From Microcoleus sp036705565 (GTDB taxonomy: Bacteria > Cyanobacteriota > Cyanobacteriia > Cyanobacteriales > Microcoleaceae), in NCBI GenBank assembly GCA_036705565.1, contig JAUBUY010000012.1: a stretch of DNA of 64,000 nt, one strand, 5' to 3'. The position numbers and the translations under genes were made by a program. Shown here piece after piece: positions 42,192 through 51,757 of this stretch. The notes under the pieces are model-generated. The model was not told the DNA's origin. It worked only from the letters and a program-made list of their open reading frames with translations, and made no database searches. Numbering within the stretch: the first letter of the stretch is position 1; the number at the start of each line of letters is the position of its first letter.

Positions 42192-43523
42192 GTGATCGCA
42201 CTCGAATTAGACAGATTCTATAAAGCCTGCAACCCCAGCAAGACCCTTGTTGCGGGAGACCCAGGGGATTATCAATACTACATTGATTTTGGTTCCGTGC
42301 GTGGCGGCAAAATCATTGAATCTTTACAGCGAACCATTACCCGCATCTCCCCCAATGAGCCAACCTGTCAGCTATTTACAGGGCATATCGGGTGTGGCAA
42401 ATCTACGGAATTGTTTCGACTAAAAGCTGAGTTAGAGCAAGAGGGTTTTTGCGTCGTCTACTTCGAGTCTTCCCAAGACTTAGACATGGGGGATGTAGAT
42501 ATCAGCGATATTTTGCTGAGCATTGCCCGCCAAGTTAGCGAAACTATGGAATCGGCTAAAATTAAACTCAGACCGAGCTATTTTACCAATCTGTTTGCAG
42601 AAGTGGCAGAATTTTTGCAGACTCCCATAGATTTGTCAGCGGAAGCCGAGTTATCTGTAGGCATTGCTAGAGTGACTGCTAAAACTAAAGACTCTCCCAA
42701 ACTGCGATCGCAACTCAGGCAATATCTCGAACCCCGCACCAACAGCATCTTGCAGTCGATCAACGAAGAACTCCTCAACAAAGCTAACGCCGAACTCAAG
42801 CAGCAAGGTAAAAAAGGGCTCGCAGTCATCGTTGACAACCTCGATCGCCTCGACGCCTCCCTCAAACCCAGCGGACGCACACAGCCAGAATACCTGTTTT
42901 TAGACCGGGGCGAACAGTTGAAAAAACTTAATTGCCATGTTGTCTACACGATTCCCTTGACTTTGATTTTTTCCAACGACTTCGGCCGCCTCGCCAGTCG
43001 ATTTGGAGTCAAGCCCAAGGTGATGCCCATGGTACCAGTGCAAGTGCGATCGGGCGAAGACCACCTCGAAGGAATGGCACTGCTGCGCCAGCTAGTATTA
43101 GCCAGAGCTTTCCCCGCAGTTGCTCCCCATCAACGCATTGATTTGATTTCCCAGGTGTTTGACTCTCCCGAAACTTTAGACAGGCTTTGTCGGATTAGTG
43201 GCGGTCATGTTCGCAATCTACTGATGCTTTTGTATAGCTGTTTGCAGCACGAAGACCCTCCCTTCTCTCGCGAATGCCTCGAAAGCGTCATTCAAGAATA
43301 TCGCGATGACCTTTTGGGAGCCATCAATGACATGGAATGGGAATTACTGTTTCAAGTTGTCAACCGACAAAGTGTAACAGGCGAAGAAGAGTCTCAAATT
43401 TTGTTGCGAAGTATGTTTGTCTTTGAATACCGCGATCAAGAAGGTCGTTGGTTTGGGATTAATCCAGCCCTAGCAGAAACCCGAAAATATAAGGAGTGGC
43501 TGCAGCGCAGTGAGCCAAAATAG
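42192..43523 (+). CDS. P-loop ATPase of AAA/STAND type
   Basis: A 443-residue protein starting at GTG. Walker A is FTGHIGCGKSTELF (about 63-76) and Walker B is GLAVIVDNLDRLD (about 214-226), with an arginine-rich sensor region (ASRFGVKPK). A helical C-terminal domain follows (RLCRISGGHVRNLLMLLYS), as in AAA ATPases with a winged-helix end. There is no membrane segment. The family is common in cyanobacteria next to large regulatory or defence genes, but I cannot name it. It lies 680 bases upstream of the giant WD40 gene on the same strand; a functional link is only a guess. Confidence 0.75.
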   Translation: MIALELDRFYKACNPSKTLVAGDPGDYQYYIDFGSVRGGKIIESLQRTITRISPNEPTCQLFTGHIGCGKSTELFRLKAELEQEGFCVVYFESSQDLDMGDVDISDILLSIARQVSETMESAKIKLRPSYFTNLFAEVAEFLQTPIDLSAEAELSVGIARVTAKTKDSPKLRSQLRQYLEPRTNSILQSINEELLNKANAELKQQGKKGLAVIVDNLDRLDASLKPSGRTQPEYLFLDRGEQLKKLNCHVVYTIPLTLIFSNDFGRLASRFGVKPKVMPMVPVQVRSGEDHLEGMALLRQLVLARAFPAVAPHQRIDLISQVFDSPETLDRLCRISGGHVRNLLMLLYSCLQHEDPPFSRECLESVIQEYRDDLLGAINDMEWELLFQVVNRQSVTGEEESQILLRSMFVFEYRDQEGRWFGINPALAETRKYKEWLQRSEPK

Positions 43524-44205
43524 TTGGGATTTTTGAGATAGCTTCGTGACTCTAAAAACCCTTAAATACGAGGGATTTAGAAAGAATTTAACTAAAAATT
43601 CATCGCTCAAAACTCCGAAATCTTACCATCCAATACAGAAATCAGTCAGCGGTTTTTTCCACTGGCTAATTTCTGTTGAATGCTGGCTATAGGCGGTGTA
43701 TTTTATTGTCCTGTAAAACTTTGCCACCACTAAGGACTTTGCCCACTCTCAACTCTCATATCTGCAATGTCAGACCCCCTATGTCTGTTTTTAGCTGTTG
43801 CTCTTAATTTCACATAATCCCATACCGGAGTACATTTTTTTTGCTGTTATGCTAAATGCCTGCTACAGATATATCGAAGTTGTTTACTAATAGCTAGCCG
43901 TCGGTATGATCGTGAACTAAGCACTTGGCTATTTATGATCTGTAGTCCTTTATATATCGCTTAATCAAAAAATCTAAGATAACCTTAAATTTTTATTCGC
44001 AAGTCTAGCATTCTCTGAGATTGAGAGGTATGATATCTTTACATTGGATCTAATAAATATGTAAGTATTGATAGGACAAGTACGGAAAACTACGTATTTA
44101 TACAGAGATAAAGCGTCAGACAGAGACGGGGATGTCTAAGTAGAGACGCTTTCAGTCACGATTGGCGAGCGTTAGGTAATTGATTAATGCAAAAGAGGTG
44201 CACGC
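43524..44205. other. Long spacer before the giant STAND/WD40 gene
   Basis: About 680 bases without a gene. The left part is repetitive and AT-rich. The last 200 bases probably hold the promoter and the leader, with a nested hairpin at 44110-44152. Confidence 0.5.
44110..44152 (+). promoter_or_regulatory. Nested hairpin in the leader of the WD40 gene
   Basis: AAAGCGTC (44110-44117) pairs with GACGCTTT (44145-44152), and inside AGACA (44118-44122) pairs with TGTCT (44133-44137). It ends 53 bases before the start codon. It may be a leader RNA structure or an operator. Confidence 0.45.
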
Positions 44206-47200
44206 ATGACCGATCTAATTAAGGTACAAGAAACTGCAAACTACAACGAGCGCTCGCTCAAAACTCTGGTCAGGTCAATCACAATGTCTCAACACCAATT
44301 CTCGCTAATTTTGGTGCGCTGCAACTACGAGCAGTTGCGGCAGCAAATAGCGCAGCGGCTGCGAGAAGTGTCCCCAGTTCCAATTCAAGATATCGTCCTG
44401 CCAGCTTCAGTCAAAACCCTCTACACTACCCTGCTCTCAAGCTCTTTCCAGGAGGGGTACTCGCCTGTGGATGCCGCCTCGGCTTTGATGGTATTCGGTT
44501 TAGAAACAGTAGTAGCGATCGACGAACTGATGGCTTCTACCAATCAAGTGCGAGACGAATTTCGCAAAAATTTTTCCTGCCCAGTGATCTTGTGGGTAAC
44601 AGATGATATCGTCACCAAAATGATTCGTCTGGCCCCGGATTTCAAAAGTTGGGCCGCCGCCACAATTAAATTTGAAATGGGCGTTGACGAATTAATTAAT
44701 TTCCTCGCTAGGCGGGCTGATACTATATTTAAAATAGGCGAACTCCATCAAGAACTCGCCAGCAGCAACCTCAGCACCATCACTAATTGTGAGACCTGCG
44801 AAACCCCGTCCGAAAAACGCGGCCTGGAGCGCGAAATCAGCCCCGGAGAACGCTTTCTAACTTTTAACTCACGGCCCCAAAACCGACGACAATCAGATAT
44901 CCACTCCTATTCGCCATTGAGTCCCGGCAATACCTTCGATTTGGCGATCGGCTCTTTGCCACGCCGAGAACTAGAATTAGCTTTAAGAGATTTACAAAAT
45001 CGCGGTGAAGAATTAGAACCCGCCCTCAAAGCCAGCCTGGAATTCGTTCTCGGTAGAGATTACTATGTCAGCGACCAAACCGAAACTGCCTTAATTCATT
45101 ACCAAGAAAGTTTAGTATTTTGGCAGCAGCAAACCGGCAACTTGGAACATTCCGAAAACCCAGAAACCTTCTCCTCCTTGTCGAATCCTGTCCCCAAAAT
45201 TTTATTTTTAGAGAGAGAAGGCATAGTGCTGTTTCACATAGCCCTGTGTCACCGCTTGCAAGCAGCCAGAAACCCGGTAGCCAACCGCCAGCACTGGGAA
45301 CAAGCTTGGATTAGCCTGGAAAAATCTAGAAACGCTTTCTCCCTTGCCTCACGCCCGGAATTGGTAGCTGAGGTGACAGCACACCTCGGAGAAGTGCTGC
45401 AGCGCTTGAAAGCTTGGGGAGAGTTGCAAGCATTAGCTGAAAATTCTTTGCAGTTGCACTTCACTTACGGTACTCCCAGCCAACTAGCTCAAGATTACGG
45501 CTTTTTGGCTGAAGTTGCCCTGCAAGAGTCGAGGTGGAGTCAAGCCCGCCAGCTAGCCGAGTTGGCTTTGGCGATTTTGGATCAAACGCCTAATGATTTG
45601 AGATTGCTGATTGAAGATTTGAGATTGGGGTTTGAGGGAAATTATCCAGAATTTGTGGGCCCTAACGAGTTAAGTAACGAACCCAAATCTAAAATCCAAC
45701 ATCCTAAATCCGACAGGAGTTCGTATCTTTTACTTTTAGCCCGAAGTTTGCGACAGCTAGGGCAGTGGGAAGCGGCGGTTCATTCTTTGGAGTTGGCTCA
45801 ATCTCAAAGCGAGCCGAAGTACGACCCCCGACTTTACATCGATATTTTGACGGAATTGCAAGCGGTTTATTTCGAGCAGGGAGAGTATCTTAAAGCGTTT
45901 CGGATTAAAAAAACCCAGCGTTCGATCGAATATCAATACGGATTTAGAGCTTTTATTGGAGCCAGCCAATTGCAGCAGCAGCGCCAAGCAGTCAATCCTT
46001 CAGGCCCCTCAGCTCAAAACCAAGCTGCCATTGCAGCCTCCATGACGGCTTATTCGCGCCAAACAGATATCAATAGCTTGCTAGAAAGAATTAGCAGGGA
46101 CGACCATAAATTAACTATTATTCACGGGCCCAGCGGAGTCGGGAAAAGTTCTCTAGTCAATGCAGGCTTAGTACCAGCTTTGAAAAATATTACTCCGGGT
46201 GCGCGGGATACATTGCCCGTAGTAGTCAAAGTTTACACCGACTGGCTGGTGGAGTTAGAAAATGCTTTGAACAGCGCACTGTACGACAAACAAGCCGAAG
46301 AGGAAAGTAAATTAATCTCGAAAGGAGTACAGGAAATCCACAAAAGAAGTTGCTCGGTTATTCCTGCTCGCAGCTCGGAAGTCTCTTCTTTTATTATAGA
46401 ACAGTTGCGCGAAAATGCCACAAATAATTTGTTAACTGTGCTGATTTTCGATCAATTTGAAGAGTTTTTCTTTGTTTCAACTTCTGTGGCACAAAGACAA
46501 CTTTTTTATAATTTTTTGCGTTTGTTTTTGAACTTGCCTTATGTCAAGATAATTCTGTGCTTGCGCGAAGATTATTTGCACTACTTACTAGATTGCGATC
46601 GCTTCCCAAATCTTGATGCTATTAACAATAATATTCTCGACAAAAGCATCCGCTACCAACTGCGGAGTTTTTCTATCAAAGACGCGCGGGCTGTCATTGG
46701 ACACTTAACAGAACGGGCGGAATTTTATTTAGAGCCGGCACTGATCGATGCCTTCGTAGAAGATTTAGCAGACGAACTGCAAGAAGTGCGACCAATTGAA
46801 TTGCAGGTAGTAGGAGCGCAACTGCAAGAAGAAGATATTACCAGTCTAGCACAATACCAGCAATTGGGGGACAATCCCAAAGCGGAATTAGTGAAACGAT
46901 CGCTCGAAAGAGTCATCTCTGACTGCGGGCCCGTTAACGAAGACGCAGCTTGGAAAATCTTGTTTTCCCTGACAGATGAAAGAGGCGTAAGACTGATAAA
47001 AACCAAACACGAACTCTCGTTAGTTACAGGCCCGCAGCCAGCCGATGCCCGCGAAACCGAATTATCGGCGATCGGCAGAAACCGAATTTCCCTACCGCGA
47101 CAGTTCGCTGCATACCCTGAAAGCCGACCCAAGAAAACCGACAACCTGGACTTAATTTTAGACATTTTAGTTGGTCACGGTTTGCTATTTTTGCTACGGG

Positions 47201-49662
47201 AAGCGCCCGAAGACCGCTATCAATTGGTACACGACTATTTAGTGCGACCGATTCGCCAAAGATTCGGCTTAGAAGCGAGACTCCACAAAGCAGAAGCGGA
47301 CAAAAAGATGAGTCAAGCACAGCTCTACCGAGCCAATACTTTTCTCAAACAACTGCTGGGAGTAGCAGTGATCGGCGTCATGCTGCTCACCAGTTCCACC
47401 ATCGCAGCCGTAAATTTTTGGTGGCGGGCCGTGGGTCAAAAACAGCTAGCTGTCGCTCAAACTCAGCGAGCCGAAATCAGTACCCTGACAGCAGCTTCGG
47501 AAGCACTTTATTTCTCAAATAACAAATTTGACGCCATGATGGAAAGTTTGAGAGCTGGTAAAAAGTGGAAACAGATCGAACACTCCCAACAAATGTATAC
47601 TCTCAAAGACACCGAAATCCTGATTTCTGCAGCCCTCCAGCAGGCAGTTTATGGAGTCAAAGAACGCAACCGCTTGGAAGGACACGGCGATGTAGTTTGG
47701 GGTCTTAGCTTCAGTCCAGACGGCGAGACAATAGCTTCTTCCAGTGTAGATAAAACCGTCAAACTTTGGCGGCGCGACGGCAGTTTGCTGGCAACTTTCA
47801 AAGACCACACTAACAGTGTCTCCTGTGTCGCGTTCAGTCCCGACAACAAAACCATAGCGTCGGCAAGTTTAGATAAAACTGTCAAAATTTGGCAAACTGA
47901 CGGCCGTTTGTTAGCTACTTTCAAAGGGCATACTAATAGCGTTACCAGCGTTGCTTTTAGTTCTGACGGTCAAACGATCGCCACTGGCTCTACTGATAAA
48001 ACTATCAAACTTTGGAAAACCGACGGCACGCTGCTGCGAACGATCGAACAATTTGCTCCCGTAAATTGGCTAAGCTTCAGCCGCGACGGCAAAATAATCG
48101 CTGTGGCGAGCGATGACGGTAGTGTGAAACTGTGGAGTTCTGACGGTAAGTTAATCGCTAATTTATGGCACAGCGAAAACAGACAACCCTCGAAAATTTA
48201 CACCGTCAGTTTCTCCCCCGATGGTGAAACGATCGCCAGTGCGGGTGAAGATAAAACGGTGAAAATCTGGAGCATCGCTGCACTCAAACACCCACCAACA
48301 GAAAATTCCACACAAGCCAAAAAAGGTGAACTGCTAACAACTTTGCGGGGACACAGCAAGTGGGTATTTGGTGTCAGTTTCTCTCCCGACGGTCAAACAC
48401 TTGCTTCTGGAAGTGCAGACGGGACTGTCAAACTCTGGAATCTTGCTGGTGTTGGCGACAAACGCCCAACCGATGCTAGCAACATTAAACCAGAGAGTCG
48501 CTTACTGAGAACTTTTGAGGGACACGCCGATCGAGTTACTCAGGTGAGTTTTAGCCCGGAAGGCAAAACCTTGGCTTCGGCAAGTTTTGACAAAACTATC
48601 AGGCTGTGGCGACTCGATGACGTGCCGCTCAAAACCCTCGACGGACACCAAAACCGGGTGCAAGGCGTTACTTTTAGCCCCGACGGCCAAAGGCTGGCTT
48701 CTGCTTCTACGGACAACACTATCAAACTCTGGAGCCGCACGGGAGTTTTGCTGGAAACCTTGGAAGGACACACTCAGAGAGTCGCCAGCGTCAGTTTCAG
48801 CCCCGACGGCCAGCTACTTGCTTCTGGGAGTTACGACAAAACGGTGAAAGTCTGGAGTTTGACAGAAGATGGCATGAATAATATTCTCCCTTGTCCTTCG
48901 GCTCCGCTATTCCCGTGTTCGCCTTCTGTGCTGTTGACTCTCGACGGCCACGCCGACAGCGTGATGAGCGTGAGCTTTAGCCCCGACAGCGAGGTTCTGG
49001 CAACGGCTAGCAAGGATAAGACTGTGAAACTCTGGACTAGAAACGGCAGGCTGATTAAGACTTTGACGGGACACACAGGCTGGGTGACTGGGGTGACTTT
49101 CAGTCCCGACGGCTCGATGCTGGCTTCTGCAAGCGATGATGGTACTCTCAAACTCTGGAATCGGGACGGTCGTTTGCTAAGAACGTTTGAAGGAGCTCAC
49201 AACAGTTTTGTGTTGGGGGTTGCTTTTAGCCCTGATGGCAAAATGCTGGCTTCGGCTGGTTACGACAATTCGGTGAAATTGTGGAAGGTAGATGGGACTT
49301 TGGTGGCGACGCTGCTGAAGGGTTCTAGCGACAGCGTGACTAGCGTTGCTTTTAGCCCGGATGGTTTGTTGGTGGCTTCGGGTAGTTACGATCATAAGGT
49401 GAAACTGTGGAGTCGCAGCGGGACTTTGCTGAAAACTTTGACGGGTCACAAGGATAGTGTGATGAGTGTGAGTTTTAGCCCGGATGGGAAGGTTCTGGCT
49501 TCTGCGGGCCGGGATAATCGGGTGATTTTGTGGAATTTGGATCTTGACGATTTGCTGGTGAGGGGCTGTGACTGGGTGGGAGATTATTTGAGGACTAATC
49601 CTAATGTGAGCGATCACGATCGGCGTCTCTGCGACGGGGTGGTGGCAAAACCTCAGTTTTAG
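44206..49662 (+). CDS. Giant STAND-type NTPase with transmembrane segment and 14 WD40 repeats
   Basis: An 1818-residue protein. The N-terminal about 190 residues (FSLILVRCNYEQLRQQIAQR, SCPVILWVTDD) may be an effector-associated domain. A helical TPR-like region spans about 240-590. The NTPase has Walker A IHGPSGVGKSSLVNAG (about 638-648) and LIFDQFEEFFF (about 746), and ends in a winged-helix region (YQLVHDYLVRPI). A membrane helix LLGVAVIGVMLLTSSTIAA lies at about 1050-1070. Then 14 WD40 repeats (about 1158-1795), enough for two seven-bladed propellers. Such proteins sense a signal and oligomerise; some are defence or death switches. AGGTG precedes the ATG. Residues about 463-505 appear to be translated heptamer repeat sequence. 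Confidence 0.92.
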   Translation: MTDLIKVQETANYNERSLKTLVRSITMSQHQFSLILVRCNYEQLRQQIAQRLREVSPVPIQDIVLPASVKTLYTTLLSSSFQEGYSPVDAASALMVFGLETVVAIDELMASTNQVRDEFRKNFSCPVILWVTDDIVTKMIRLAPDFKSWAAATIKFEMGVDELINFLARRADTIFKIGELHQELASSNLSTITNCETCETPSEKRGLEREISPGERFLTFNSRPQNRRQSDIHSYSPLSPGNTFDLAIGSLPRRELELALRDLQNRGEELEPALKASLEFVLGRDYYVSDQTETALIHYQESLVFWQQQTGNLEHSENPETFSSLSNPVPKILFLEREGIVLFHIALCHRLQAARNPVANRQHWEQAWISLEKSRNAFSLASRPELVAEVTAHLGEVLQRLKAWGELQALAENSLQLHFTYGTPSQLAQDYGFLAEVALQESRWSQARQLAELALAILDQTPNDLRLLIEDLRLGFEGNYPEFVGPNELSNEPKSKIQHPKSDRSSYLLLLARSLRQLGQWEAAVHSLELAQSQSEPKYDPRLYIDILTELQAVYFEQGEYLKAFRIKKTQRSIEYQYGFRAFIGASQLQQQRQAVNPSGPSAQNQAAIAASMTAYSRQTDINSLLERISRDDHKLTIIHGPSGVGKSSLVNAGLVPALKNITPGARDTLPVVVKVYTDWLVELENALNSALYDKQAEEESKLISKGVQEIHKRSCSVIPARSSEVSSFIIEQLRENATNNLLTVLIFDQFEEFFFVSTSVAQRQLFYNFLRLFLNLPYVKIILCLREDYLHYLLDCDRFPNLDAINNNILDKSIRYQLRSFSIKDARAVIGHLTERAEFYLEPALIDAFVEDLADELQEVRPIELQVVGAQLQEEDITSLAQYQQLGDNPKAELVKRSLERVISDCGPVNEDAAWKILFSLTDERGVRLIKTKHELSLVTGPQPADARETELSAIGRNRISLPRQFAAYPESRPKKTDNLDLILDILVGHGLLFLLREAPEDRYQLVHDYLVRPIRQRFGLEARLHKAEADKKMSQAQLYRANTFLKQLLGVAVIGVMLLTSSTIAAVNFWWRAVGQKQLAVAQTQRAEISTLTAASEALYFSNNKFDAMMESLRAGKKWKQIEHSQQMYTLKDTEILISAALQQAVYGVKERNRLEGHGDVVWGLSFSPDGETIASSSVDKTVKLWRRDGSLLATFKDHTNSVSCVAFSPDNKTIASASLDKTVKIWQTDGRLLATFKGHTNSVTSVAFSSDGQTIATGSTDKTIKLWKTDGTLLRTIEQFAPVNWLSFSRDGKIIAVASDDGSVKLWSSDGKLIANLWHSENRQPSKIYTVSFSPDGETIASAGEDKTVKIWSIAALKHPPTENSTQAKKGELLTTLRGHSKWVFGVSFSPDGQTLASGSADGTVKLWNLAGVGDKRPTDASNIKPESRLLRTFEGHADRVTQVSFSPEGKTLASASFDKTIRLWRLDDVPLKTLDGHQNRVQGVTFSPDGQRLASASTDNTIKLWSRTGVLLETLEGHTQRVASVSFSPDGQLLASGSYDKTVKVWSLTEDGMNNILPCPSAPLFPCSPSVLLTLDGHADSVMSVSFSPDSEVLATASKDKTVKLWTRNGRLIKTLTGHTGWVTGVTFSPDGSMLASASDDGTLKLWNRDGRLLRTFEGAHNSFVLGVAFSPDGKMLASAGYDNSVKLWKVDGTLVATLLKGSSDSVTSVAFSPDGLLVASGSYDHKVKLWSRSGTLLKTLTGHKDSVMSVSFSPDGKVLASAGRDNRVILWNLDLDDLLVRGCDWVGDYLRTNPNVSDHDRRLCDGVVAKPQF

Positions 49663-49709
49663 CTATTTGATTGTTGGCGGTTGACGGTTACAAATTAAGG
49701 ATTAAAGTT

Positions 49710-50387
49710 ATGGATGCAGAAGAATTGATCGGACGGTATGCTGCTGGAGAAAGAGACTTTGCAGGTCTTGACCTAAGTGGAATTCTTTTGGGTAGACGTT
49801 ACGCTGATGAGTTAATCAAACGATATCAAACTGAAGAAAACACCAGAATTGGAGGAGTCAACCTGCGCGGTATAAACCTGAGCGGCACTAATCTGGAAGG
49901 GGCTAACCTAGAAGCCGTTGATTTTATGGGGGCCAATTTGAGTGGAGCCAACTTGACTGGAGCTATATTGCAGGTGGGGAGGCTCAATGAAGCTAACCTG
50001 AGCGGAGCTAACCTCAGAGAAGTTATCCTTAGCTCGGCTCGACTGCATCAAACTAACTTGAGTGGGGCTATTTTGGAAAGAGCTGTCTCGTATGATGCGG
50101 AATTCATAGGGACGATTCTGAAACAAGCAAAGCTCAAGGGGGCTGGTTTAGAGACTTCTAGCTTTATTGACGTTGATTTTACCAGTGCTGATTTAAGAGA
50201 GGTAGGTATAGGACCAGCTACCATCAAGCAATGCAACTTTACCAAAGCCAATTGGAATCGAGGGTGTATTCAACGGTGTACGTTTATCGATTGCGATTTT
50301 ACCAAGGCTAGCTTTAGGAAAGCCGGTGCAATAGAATCGAATTTTATTCGGTGTAATTTTACAGATGCTGAATTGGTGAAAATGTAA
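49710..50387 (+). CDS. Pentapeptide-repeat protein 1
   Basis: About 225 residues from ATG 49710, beginning MDAEELIGRYAAGERDFAGL, the N-terminal cap shared by all pentapeptide genes in this region. A right-handed beta-helix with A(D/N)Lxx repeats follows (GANLSGANLTGA, CDFTKASFRKAG). The frame is open to 49671, but a conserved leader sequence lies there. It starts 47 bases after the STAND/WD40 gene. It is convergent with the gene fragment at 50533. In known cases (MfpA, Qnr) such helices mimic DNA and protect or inhibit DNA enzymes. Confidence 0.88.
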   Translation: MDAEELIGRYAAGERDFAGLDLSGILLGRRYADELIKRYQTEENTRIGGVNLRGINLSGTNLEGANLEAVDFMGANLSGANLTGAILQVGRLNEANLSGANLREVILSSARLHQTNLSGAILERAVSYDAEFIGTILKQAKLKGAGLETSSFIDVDFTSADLREVGIGPATIKQCNFTKANWNRGCIQRCTFIDCDFTKASFRKAGAIESNFIRCNFTDAELVKM

Positions 50388-50532
50388 GTTTTTGATGCCT
50401 GCACGAAAGTTTCTATTTTCTAAATAGCTAGAGAAATAGAAGGTCAGTGAATGTTGAATTTGAACCACTCACTGACCAGAGGAATAAATCCCTAAGTCAT
50501 TCTTTTATAGCAAGCGCTCAAAAGGAACCTTC

Positions 50533-50769
50533 TTAATCCGTTCCAGGTGCTAATCCGGCGGGTGCTGGTACTGCCAACTGGGCGGGTATATTCAGGGAGT
50601 TATCGCCAAAGTTTAAGTTGAAGGCTCCTGCAAATTCAAATCCCGCCGGCAGCGGTAGGGAGAAGTTTTGTTGGTTGACTGGGGCAATGCTGACGGTTGT
50701 GTCTTGCTTTAAGGCACCGGGGGCTATCATTACTGTTGATGTGCCGTCTGTTGAGCTGATGACATTCAA
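50533..50769 (-). pseudogene. Fragment of a large surface or toxin-type protein
   Basis: A 78-codon open stretch with real protein character (STVMIAPGALKQDTTVSI, LPAGFEFAGAFNLNFG, VPAPAGLAPGT). It resembles a ZU5-like or Ig-like segment that I associate with the N-terminal half of long cyanobacterial surface proteins. It has a stop just upstream, begins at a TTG and ends abruptly, so it is a remnant. It may be the lost N-terminal part of a gene like that at 52831-58218. Confidence 0.55.
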
Positions 50770-50864
50770 TAAGGAAGGCTATCCCAAGTATTTCCAATAG
50801 ATTCTTGACTGGGAAAGCGGTATTATTAACACTATCAACCGATTACAAATTAAGGGTTAAAGTT

Positions 50865-51711
50865 ATGGATGCTGAAGAATTACTTAGAAGATATGCCAAT
50901 GGCGAGAGAGACTTTGCTGAGGTTGACTTGAGCAATGCCAATTTGAAGAAAAGCAAGCTTATTGATATCAATCTCACCAAGACCAATTTAACAGATGCTG
51001 ACTTGAGTGGTGCTGAGTTGATGAATGCTAACTTGAGTGGTGCTAACTTGATTTCTGCTGAGTTGATGAATGCTAACTTGAGTGGTGCTAACTTAAGCGA
51101 TGCTAACATGGATTGTATTGACTTGAGCGACGCTAATTTGACCGAGGCTAACTTGACCGAGGCTAACTTGGATGGCGCTGAGTTGATTAAGGCTAATTTT
51201 AGTGGTGCTAACTTGAAAGGAGCTTGGTTACAAGGGGCTGACTTGACGGGAGCTAATCTAAGTAATGCCTGCTTAGAAAACGCAACTTTGCACTATGCTG
51301 ACGTGACTGATGCCAACCGAGCGTGGAGCTAATTTGAAAAATGGTTTTTTATCTAGGCTCAACTGCCAAAATACTAACCTCACTGGAGCCGACCTCAGCG
51401 ATGTAGACCTCGGTGAAGCTGGTTTTCATAAAGCAACTCTAATTGGCGCGAATCTAAGTAATACCAAACTACATCAAACTGGGTTTTGGAATTCCGATCT
51501 TACTGGAGCTAACTTTAGTGGTGCAATTATGGATGAAACATCATTTGATGGTTCAAATCTGTGCAATGCTAATCTGATGGGAGCTAGACCCGATCCTGAA
51601 TATGACGACTCAAATACAATCAATCTGTGCGGAAAATGGGAAGACGCTACTTTGTGCAATACTATAATGCCAGATGGAACGATCCGAAATGATAATTGTA
51701 CGGATCGATGA
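50865..51711 (+). pseudogene. Pentapeptide-repeat protein 2, frameshifted
   Basis: The gene starts at ATG 50865 (MDAEELLRRYANGERDF) and reads about 155 residues of ANLSGANL-type repeats. It then stops at 51332 as DANRAWS. A second frame from 51310 continues with GANLKNGFLSRLNCQ and ends in TIMPDGTIRNDNC at 51711. One base too many near 51315-51322 explains the break: removing one base restores DAN-GGANLKNG. Without the shift the protein would be about 281 residues. Either a mutation or a sequencing error is possible. The upstream leader matches those of the genes at 49710 and 51758. Confidence 0.75.
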
Positions 51712-51757
51712 ATGGAAAACATTACTATAAAACGATTACAAATTAAGGGTAAAAGTT

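Noticed and set aside
48502..49617. Minus-strand frames opposite the WD40 repeats
   Set aside because: Their repeats mirror the WD40 coding repeats on the plus strand.
50865..51711. Programmed frameshift in the pentapeptide gene
   Set aside because: No slippery heptamer is visible at 51310-51332; a simple insertion is a better explanation.
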